Shown piece after piece: positions 56,132 through 64,000 of a DNA stretch of 64,000 bases. The notes below the pieces were generated by a model. It was not told where the DNA came from. It made no database searches and worked only from the letters and a program-made list of their open reading frames with translations. This stretch comes from Scleromitrula shiraiana (lineage: Eukaryota > Ascomycota > Leotiomycetes > Helotiales > Sclerotiniaceae), in assembly GCA_028455995.1 (NCBI GenBank), contig JABELC010000003.1, positions 868,001-932,000 on the forward strand, in the 5' to 3' direction. A program made the translations under genes and the position numbers. How positions within the stretch are numbered: the first letter of the stretch is position 1; each line of letters opens with the position of its first letter.

Positions 56132-59100
56132 TCAAGTAACGGACTTGCGACTAGCAAAAAGTGTCAAACTGAGACTTGTATCATTTTCTCCTATATTGGG
56201 TGTCGGCTCACCCAGCATTTCCCAGCGTTTTAGAGGATAGGGACTTAATTGAGAATTCAGTTCCTGAACACTCTCTGCATTTGTATTGACCGTCTTTCTA
56301 ATACCTGCACTCTTGTCTACATATAACCAATCAGTAGGTATGGCAATGGCACTGTAGATGTAGGTAACTGTAGGATTCGAAGTCATCTCACGGACGCTGC
56401 GGATACATTGCTGGCGAACGTCATCGGGAAGACGATCTACTAGGTGTAGAGCAAGATCGAAGCACTGCTCCATTGGTAAAGGTCGAATCTCGCTACTAGT
56501 TTTAAGATTATGCAAATCCAAATGAATGGCTGTTAGAACCAGTATAGTTCTGCCTCGATGCTCATGCCCTTGCTTGGAATTTTCTAGGGCTGCGATCTGG
56601 GACCCAGTAAATGACAAGAGGATGGGCAACCATTTACTCACAAAGACAGCCTTGGAGGATGTATTGTGCGTACCAGCGATGAATTGCCAGGCGGTGTTCA
56701 ACAAAGTGACAAGTTCAGGGAGACAACCGTATGAGTTATAATTTGAGGCTACTCCGTCCATAGATGTGCTATCAATCGTCAGATCGAGAATGAGCAACAG
56801 ATTCTCTGCCCTTGCCAGCTGATTCTCTTCCTGCAAAATATCGTGAAAGTTTGAGGTTTTCATTGAATGGAAAAGAGCAAGCAATTGGCTTTCGACGCCA
56901 CGCCGGAGGTGCTGAATGACAGATATGTCTAGTGACGGAATGATGCAGGTCCAAGCCATATTACCTTCCGCTATCATAGATTCAATAGCGTGGTTGAGGT
57001 CATCGAAATTGGTAGAAAGTGTGCTCGGTGTGATACTGTTTGAGGCTTCGCCGAGACGAAACGCAGATGCGACTTTTAACTGACAAAATGGAAGATTGAG
57101 ATCGTTGGCTAGTCTGAATGCAGTCTCAATTGGCAGACCTCGGGCTGCTTCGGCTGGACATGCAGGGTCGAGAAGTTTATTGATAGCTATAATCATGAGA
57201 TTCGAAGCTTCGTTATTGGTGCTATGAATCAACGGGAGCACGAGCTCTTTGCTAGTTATTTCGGTGTTATATAAAATCAAGCTTTGGAGCAACTCGTATA
57301 ATGCCGTCCCTTTTAGGATATTCAGGGTCGCGCTCATGAGTGAGGATAGATCTCCATGGGAGGGTCCTGAGCACGCCTCAAAGGCAGCTCGAATGATCGA
57401 TAGCATCAGTGTTGGATTTTCATTCGGCATACTCACTTGGAACAACCGGGCACGATATGTTTCCTCTAACGTCAGAACACCGGGTATATCCAGTGGCTGC
57501 AAGATTAGCAAGAGAAGCTCCATAGCCGTACGTTTGCTAGCTACGTACTGCATCGATTGCGCCGACTTCAAATACGCAGTAACAAGATCTTTTATAGACA
57601 GGCAACCAAGTCCTATCAAGGGACCGCATATGCGTAGCATACTTGGGCGGGCTACTAGATTCTGCAAATTTGTCACCCAGGCTAGCATCAACGGATCAAA
57701 GGCCTTCGAATTGAAGTCTTTTAGTGCGGTCAATAATAGCATACACTTTCGTTGTTGTTCTGCTGACTTATTCCATGAGCTTGAGAGATGTTGAGTAACT
57801 TTTTGGAAAAGTCGCTTCATAGTGCCCTGATCCATAGTGGTTCCATTCGCCAGAACCTTCTCAATTTCGTCTATAAATTCGGCTTCATTATGATGCAGAA
57901 CACCGGCCATGTGATCAGAAACAGGAGAGCAGGCATCAGCAGCGTATTTCCTATCGTTCAGAGCAAGCTGGTGAGAGAGCTGTGCAGAGATGAGATGATT
58001 TTCGGGAATTCTCGATGAAAGGTCCGATAAAGATACCAACATTACTCGTGGGATGGTATCGGCATCATCGGCTAGCGATCGTAAGCGGCCAACAAGAATA
58101 TCAAAAAGTCCCTTCAGAGCTCCAATAGCAGCGAATATCTCAATATGTAAGTTTAGTGCATCAGTACAGGAAGAAAGAACCTGGGCATCGTTGGAAACTG
58201 TGACACTTTTGATTACATCAGCAAGCACAGCAAAGTCATTTGTAGCCTCGAGGTACTCTCGTACCAGACTGAACTCAGCCGTTGAGAACATAGAGGGTCC
58301 ACGACCCAGAGGAGCCACATCCCAATTGTCCAAAGCAGGTATCGGCGGCTGCAACATCTGTTGTTCGATTCTATGACGGAGCCAAAATCCTAACTCCGAT
58401 TTGCTGGCACGAGTCATGTTGCGGAGAAGACTTTTTGTAGATTCGAATTCTTCGGGAGTTTGCAGGAACTCTTGCTTTAAGGTCCTCGGTATGCCGGGAA
58501 GACAGCTAGCAACAATATTAATGCAAGATGAGACCTTCTGTTCTTCTGCATCCAAAGAATACTCCGCACGTTGAAGGAGGGTTCTGCGCAAACCGATCAT
58601 CCCGCAACTTAGATCGTTGATCGGAACCTCCGCCAAGAGTCTCGTTGCGCAGGGACCTGTTACGGCTAGGTCTGATGGATCGTTTATGCCACCTCGACCA
58701 ATAAGCCACTGAAAGTATGTTGGGACGCTGAAATCTTTCGATCGAGCCAGTTCGCAAATGAGATGGTAGAGCGCGGGTTTGTTGCGCCCAACTTCGCAAA
58801 TGCTAGAATCAAGAAATGATAATATAGCCATAGTCACATTCGCCCCTAGCTTACTCCAAGATCTTATGATGCGAGCACCTATGAACACCTTAGCGTTCCC
58901 TGGACGATAACATGATGTTGACCATTCTAACGTCGCGTGTAAAAGGGCAATCTTGTCGTCATCAAGCTGCCATGAGATATCGCTAATTTCATCTGTCCAC
59001 AAAACGGAAAGCAGAGTATCCAAAACCCGAAAAAGACGCTGGTGGAGAGAATGCTGGATCTTAGGGCCTGGAGATGTGAGACGCGTGTTGCGACGATCGA

Positions 59101-60825
59101 TCCTGGCCCAGGCAGTAAGAAGAAAGGAATCATCGGGGCTGGTGAGATTGAGTCGAAGCAATTCTCCATGTTTGGACCAGACCTCAGGCAACACGAAATT
59201 ATCCGGGCCTGACACTAGCAAATCTTTCATAAGCAAGCGTATACGATTAATTAAAGGCTCCAAAATATCACGATCTGGATGTTGAACGGCCTTGAAAATT
59301 ATATTAGATATCAAAATGGTGTGTTTTGGGTATTGGTGTCATACCTCTGAAAATCGAACCAATAGAGCGGCTGCTAGGCGGCGTCCAAATCTGCGGTATT
59401 TCAAAATGTCTTTCCAATATAATTGGGTGATCAGGAGCCAAATTGGCAATTTAGATTGAGATGTAGTCTCAAGCGATGACACTATCCAATCCATGTAATG
59501 CTCACGATCCAGAAGACATTCTGCATGAAAATGAGCAGCCAACCGAACCCTTGTGTGCTTGTTAGTATGACCTAGACAACCCAACTTTCGAGGAGCACTT
59601 ACGCATAGTTGATCCTCCTTCGAAAATCTTTATCCCCACATGATCCGATAATCCCCTCTAAAACCTGTTCGACACAAACTGTGAAGTCCCGTATCCATTT
59701 TGCTTCACCCCCCATGGCGAATGTGCCCCCTGGGCCTTTCCTTTTGAAAGACCGCAATTCGTTAGCACCAACACACTTAGCCAACCAAACCGCTCTTTCA
59801 ATGGGTATGTTCTTGCTCAAAGAATGTTCCAAAAGCACCTTGCCTCGGATTCCATGAGGAATCGATCGGCTCAACCGTCGCAATGATATGGCCGGATTAG
59901 CTAGATCCCTCAACCATATTTCCCTTTTTGTATCAGTAACTGTCACCCGAGGTGGAGGCTTGAAAGTCGAATTAACTGTGATATTCCCATGTGCTCTCCG
60001 CTGCGCAAGGACACTAGTAAACAAAGAAGACAGCGTCTGCAAGCCACTTTTGTGTTTTATGGCGGGTTGGAGAGAGGTCTTTGCCGAGCCGGTCTCATTT
60101 TGAGTCATTTGCGTCTTGTCGAAAAACCCCTGGCGGATGACAGGTTCAGAGAAGTGATCCTCTGGGTGGTTGCCATTCCATGGAAAGAAATCAGCATAAC
60201 CTATTGGTAGATGTTAGCATTGAAGTGTCTGGGTACAATTTATACCATGTGTGAACGTACCGTTTGGAGCATAGGATGGTGCGATGACCGGGACTTCTAT
60301 AACATAAGGCTTTGGGCGAACATCTTTCTTGTTATGGTTCATAGGGTTCGAATTCATCTTCTCGGTAGGAGACGAAGAGTGTTGCCCAGGCCGAACAGGG
60401 AGAGGCATTTGCTTTGTAGAAATATAGTTTTGGGGTTGTTCAGGTATTATCCCGAGGTTGGGCGATCTCGTAAGTGACACGTCCGAGTGAAGCTGCGGCC
60501 GACCACGTTGAGGCAGCGATGGCCTGCTCGATATTATACTCGATGACCCTGAGCTTGGTATTTCCGGCTGACCCGAGCCTTTCAGATCATTCGAGAGTTC
60601 TTGCTTGAGGCGTGACCCTCCCGTTCTCGACGCTGGTCCATAGCGCGCAGGCAATGATTCAGGCACATCCAATGTCAAATCTATGAGCCCTTCATTGTTT
60701 CTTCGGGTCGGCGAACTTGACGACAAACTTCGATGCGGGGAGGGACGAGATATAATGTTTGTTGTGTTTAGTGATCTTTGCGACTGTCGTTGGGCTTGTG
60801 ACCCAACGAGGGGTTTTGTGGTCAT
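56132..60825 (-). CDS. SRB8: Mediator of RNA polymerase II transcription subunit 12 (Srb8)
   Basis: A subunit of the Mediator CDK8 kinase module (with Cdk8/Srb10, cyclin C/Srb11 and Med13/Srb9) in the nucleus; it links the module to the kinase and regulates transcription, often negatively. Four exons on the minus strand: 60825-60261, 60200-59603, 59549-59345, 59290-56132, giving 1508 residues, normal for filamentous fungi. Residues 1-188 are a Ser/Pro/Arg-rich disordered tail. The conserved Med12 region follows: GYADFFPWNG (from 189), KHKSGLQTLSSLF (237), FKPPPRVT (268), TKREIWLRDLANP (279), then RRLSRSIPHGIRGKVLLEHS. The C-terminus RRWEML..PTPN.GENDTSLSLTLF-type motif ends the protein as in orthologues. 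Introns of 60, 53 and 54 bp have GTACGT, GTAAGT and GTATGA donors; CTAAC branch sites are clear in the first two. The frame is open upstream to 61485, but that extension is low-complexity, so 60825 (A at -3) is preferred. Confidence 0.95.
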
Positions 60826-61085
60826 GATTGCGCCATGCCCGTAGTCGACTATTGCGACTCTAGCATGTTGAAGTTTGAGGGAGAATGGTGCAGATGAGAT
60901 GGGGCTGAGATGAGAAGTCAGTTGAAGTAAATGTATTAAGTAATATAAATGGTAGCGCAAGTCATAGAAGTAGTTATGGTGTGATGTACCTATGGTATAT
61001 GTTTGTAAAACTCCGAAAGGATCAAAGCGGTTTGGTGTGAGAATCGGATAATCCGATGCTGAGATAGATAAATAGATGGAACGGG

Positions 61086-61160
61086 TTGAGGAAGGAAGGA
61101 AGGAAGGAAGGAAGGATGGATGGATGAATGGATGGAAGAATGGATGGATGGATGGATAGA
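61086..61160. repeat. (GGAA)n/(GGAT)n tetranucleotide tract
   Basis: Five or so GGAA units pass directly into GGAT/GGAA-type units, all purine-rich on the plus strand. It lies about 260-335 bp upstream of the SRB8 start. Confidence 0.85.
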
Positions 61161-61570
61161 TCCTATCGTGCAGTGACCGAGAATTTGTCCAGGTAAATAG
61201 ATAGGTGGTTGGTTGATCGATTGATGTTCGTAACTCGTAATTCGTGAAGTTACTTTGTGAATGACCTAGATATTTATTTATTATCTCAATTCGCGTATAA
61301 AAATATCTGAGTATGTTATTGATGCTTAATTTAATTATACCGACCGATATAATATAATATAATATATTGAAAGGGAATAATATATGGGAGAGGGTTGAGG
61401 GCTGGGCTATGTCAAGTTGAAAGACAAATAGGTTAGTACTGCCCAGGTGTAGGTGTGCAACTCGCCCCAACTCGCCCCTACCCACCCCAGTGTCTGTCTA
61501 TCCAGTAAAGGTATTAAAACCAGTTGTAGGGGTTACCAAGTTCTAATACGTTCGGTATCCACCGATTATT

Positions 61571-61595
61571 TGTTTATTTATTTATTTATTTATTT
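61571..61595. repeat. (TTTA)n tetranucleotide tract
   Basis: About six TTTA units, roughly 335 bp upstream of the Asterix-family start. Confidence 0.8.
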
Positions 61596-61930
61596 GTATA
61601 TACGAGTATATGTAGCCCTGGAAGCAAGCCGGAGTAGACATCTCCATCTCCAAATCCAGGGCTGGATGCACTGGGGTAAATGATCTAGGTTTCTGAGTTC
61701 GGAGGTTCGTACGGTTCGATAACTCCAAGCTTTAAGCTTCCGCGTATCTTTTACCCTTACCTACATCTGGCATTTCGTACATAAATTTATTTCTGAATAA
61801 CTACCATATCTTTTTCTGATTCTTATATGCGAAAAACAAACGGCTCTTCTTGCCTACACGTAATAGATATCATAGATCGATCAATCAGTTGAACACTTCC
61901 ACCGCAAGTAACCTATTCAAATTCAAAATT

Positions 61931-62527
61931 ATGTCGACCAAAAAGGATATGCGACGGGCTGATTTGAGTATGTGTTAACTTAACAGCGTTCCTTTCTTTC
62001 TCTTCTCCCCTCTTTCATTATATCCATTAGAGGAACTGACAATTTTAATTCAAAGTCATTCCCTATCAAAAACCAATCGCGAAAGAACCTGCTAGCGATT
62101 TTAGTGGTACATTAGGTAGTACTTTACCAATGGCTGCAATGTTCACTCGTAATAAGCTCATCGGATGGTTCGTGGATATTATGAATATTTATATAAGCTA
62201 TCACAGAAAGCTTCCTTGCTGATGATATATAGGGCGTCAGTGGTATTTGCTATTCAGAACTGGTTAAGTGAGTCTCCAGAGACAAGGAAAGCCTCATCAC
62301 AGCCAGCTTATTTTTCTGTGGGAATGTCAAGTAAGAAGGATCATTTCCTTGTTGTATATTAGAACCCAGTGCTAATTGTTCTGCTTCTATTGTAGTAATG
62401 GCCCTCTTTATTGTAAGTTGACAGAAGTATTTTACATCGAAAGGCTGTCCACTCATCTCTGTTGTTATAGACGTATTTACCAATGTTTCTCCCTCCACCT
62501 GCCGTACCAGCTCGCTCGTCATCATAA
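61931..62527 (+). CDS. Asterix-family (WDR83OS/UPF0139) ER membrane protein
   Basis: A small membrane protein. Its animal homologue Asterix forms, with CCDC47, the PAT complex that shields transmembrane helices during insertion at the ER; that role is inferred here by homology. Five exons: 61931-61967, 62056-62167, 62233-62330, 62396-62412, 62471-62527, giving 106 residues, the same length as human Asterix. It starts MSTKKDMRRADLI. The family core LPMAAMFTRNKLIGW runs into a hydrophobic helix (about 50-62). A second hydrophobic segment, YFSVGMSIMALFITYLPMFL, is followed by PPP and a short Ser-ending tail. Exon 4 is only 17 nt. Donors are GTATGT, GTTCGT, GTAAGA and GTAAGT; all junctions keep frame. 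It is divergent from SRB8. Read without splicing, the gene is invisible as an ORF. I am confident of the family; the function in fungi is little characterised. Confidence 0.9.
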
Positions 62528-63794
62528 TAGTATCACAAGTTTACGGATCTTTAGTGATAAGGGTTGATATATGGTGTAGTATGAACACTGGATGGAAAGG
62601 ATATTTGGGAATATAAAGAAAGGCGCGGGGGGCGACATCGAAATAATAATATGAATTCTGAAAGATGGAGGCGCAAATAATGGGAGCTCCTGCTACCATG
62701 ATCATCGGTAGTTTTGCTGGTTGAGCGGAGCGAGACTCGAATCAAAGTGCTATACTCCGCACGCTGATGTGGGTGTGTCTATTCGTTATATCCCCAGTGC
62801 TAGCTAGGTATCAAAATCACCAACATTTTTTATCCTTTGTCATTAGATATGATATATGGCAAAGCATCAACTGTTATTAGTATGATTTGCTGTATTATGA
62901 CTTGTCAGGTAGAACGGTTTGTGTATGGACAGTAGGTTGTGGATGGTAAGGTTGGCATACGTTATTACACAGAAAATATGAACTCCGGATGACCAAATGA
63001 CCGAATTTTGGATGATATATTTGAAGGGTTATATTCTACCTACCTAGGTAGTAGATAGGCAGGAAGTTAGCATAGTCTGGGCATAAGCAGCCGCCACTTT
63101 TTCTATTTGTATTGACCAGCACAGGATACAGTACAGTACTATATATATCTACATATACCGCTATCTTATACCTGTATAGCATTCACAGTAGAAAGTATAC
63201 TAGCCATCTTCTTCAATATAAAGCTACAGGAGCTTCAGATATATACCTAGGTAGGTATTGTTAGTTATCATATCTTCACCCTTATGTACCGAGTACCTAT
63301 GTAGGTAGGTATGCTGTATATCGAGGCTATCTCCAACTACAAACAACATGGAATCACCAGGAATCTACCTGACTAGGTCCTTTAAGAACTTGCTACCTCC
63401 ATAGTAGGTTTACATAGATATACAAATACATAGCTAATTACGTAGGTAGTAGGTAGTAGGTAGTAGATAAGAGTACAGTACGGTAATATCTATTTATCTA
63501 ATTAGTATCTACCTCATCTGTCCACTTGCAGTACTTTCTTCCATACCTACTCCGTATATACTCAAGTAGTCCACAGGTAGATATGTCAATAAGGAGTATG
63601 TATCCTGTTGATTGATTATTTACGTGGTCAAAGATTAATAAATGCACCTCCAGCAGCTGCATTTCAAATTACCCAAAAAGGATAACCTTAGAATTACCTA
63701 ATACAAACACAGCTTAATGCAACCCCACCACTACTAGAATAACCAGGTGCCTTGGAAACCTTGTCCACTCACGTACCACCAAAAATCTTCCAAG
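62528..63794. other. Intergenic region with CCTA/TAGG repeats
   Basis: No coding sequence is supported. The 3' UTR of the Asterix gene presumably occupies the first part. From 63036 to about 63590 the sequence is studded with CTACC/GGTAG words: the 12 bp palindrome CTACCTAGGTAG at 63040-63051, TACCTAGGTA at 63244-63253, and four 7 bp GTAGGTA units at 63442-63469. Short open frames on either strand are not gene-like. Confidence 0.65.
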
Positions 63795-64000
63795 GCTCCA
63801 AGGCTACTCTCACACCCGCCGAGCGCCCCTACCCTTACCCCCCCTCTCTTACTCCCCTTACTCCTCTCCTCTCCTCTCCTCTTACTCTCCTTACTCCTCT
63901 TAACCTTTTCAACTTCTTTCGCCACAACAAACAAACTACAACTCACCCACTACTACTACTACTACTACTACTACCACTACTACTACTCCTACCATTTACT
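63795..64000 (+). promoter_or_regulatory. Pyrimidine tract and CTA microsatellite at right edge
   Basis: About 63815-63900 is almost pure C/T on the plus strand, with CTCCT repeats, followed at about 63949-63986 by a (CTA)n tract with one ACC interruption. Long pyrimidine tracts of this kind commonly lie just upstream of starts of fungal genes, so a plus-strand gene may begin beyond the window. The overlapping minus-strand Glu/Lys/Arg-rich frame is a shadow. Confidence 0.45.

Larger units (their letters stand above)
60826..61930. promoter_or_regulatory. Divergent intergenic/promoter region between SRB8 and the Asterix gene
   Basis: 1.1 kb between two start codons on opposite strands, so both promoters and 5' leaders must lie here. 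It holds simple repeats: GGAA then GGAT tetranucleotides at about 61086-61160, ATATA runs near 61348-61368, and TTTA tetranucleotides at about 61571-61595. The open frames seen here are repeat-driven and unsupported. Confidence 0.6.

Noticed and set aside
57249..57794. 181-residue plus-strand frame inside SRB8, with several others on both strands
   Set aside because: These are shadows of the 1508-residue SRB8 coding sequence, which has clear family similarity.
60826..61485. N-terminal extension of SRB8 by about 220 codons in the same frame
   Set aside because: It is low-complexity and repeat-derived (SIHPFFHPFIHP-type), unlike Med12 N-termini; the ATG at 60825 gives a normal start.
62710..62760. 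tRNA-like stretch on the minus strand (TTCGAGTC followed by GCTCCGCTC)
   Set aside because: It resembles a T-arm, but I could not find matching acceptor, D and anticodon arms at the right spacing.
63734..63946. 70-residue Glu/Lys/Arg-rich minus-strand frame
   Set aside because: It is a translation of the pyrimidine tract complement, with no family similarity or gene structure.

Overview
This window comes from a filamentous ascomycete (Pezizomycotina) and has two unlike halves. Positions 1 to about 53,000 are an extremely AT-rich block with no intact gene. It is built almost wholly from LTR retrotransposons mutated C-to-T / G-to-A, as by repeat-induced point mutation (RIP). Positions 53,000-64,000 have ordinary base composition and hold three intron-bearing housekeeping genes. 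The spliceosomal introns, the RIP-type decay and the protein matches all point to a RIP-competent ascomycete. A leotiomycete is my guess, not something I can prove.

Repeat half. Two LTR families explain most of it. Family A (about 7.6 kb, 160-161 bp LTR, ends TGT...ACA) is Ty1/copia-like. Its decayed reading frame still resembles a fungal copia Gag with N/Q repeats, followed by protease, integrase and probably reverse transcriptase. Family B (about 6.8 kb, 130 bp LTR, ends TGTCA...TGACA) is Ty3/gypsy-like and keeps a recognisable reverse transcriptase. The layout is: A0 (1-7167, runs off the left edge); a solo A LTR (7683-7843); a 245 bp ATT microsatellite; B2 (10573-39487), interrupted by A1 (12248-26716) and A2 (29606-37231); B1 (13720-20578), inside A1; solo LTR 39564-39724; A3 (41260-48862); solo LTR 52109-52269. 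Every complete element or solo LTR is flanked by a matching 5-bp target duplication. This fixes the nesting order: B2 first, then A1 and A2, then B1 last.

Gene half. RGD1-like F-BAR/RhoGAP gene (+, 7 exons) begins about 200 bp from the AT-rich edge. It converges on SRB8/MED12 (-, 4 exons), a Mediator kinase-module subunit. SRB8 is divergent from a five-exon gene for an Asterix (WDR83OS/UPF0139) ER membrane protein. The last 1.5 kb is intergenic, with CCTA/TAGG palindromes, a pyrimidine tract and a CTA microsatellite. The three genes do not form a pathway: they act in Rho GTPase signalling, transcription regulation and membrane-protein biogenesis.

I found no novel gene system. The notable points are the fully resolvable nested insertions, block-wise strand polarity of the mutation, structured LTR motifs, differing preservation of solo LTRs, a GC-AG intron and a sharp isochore edge beside a gene.
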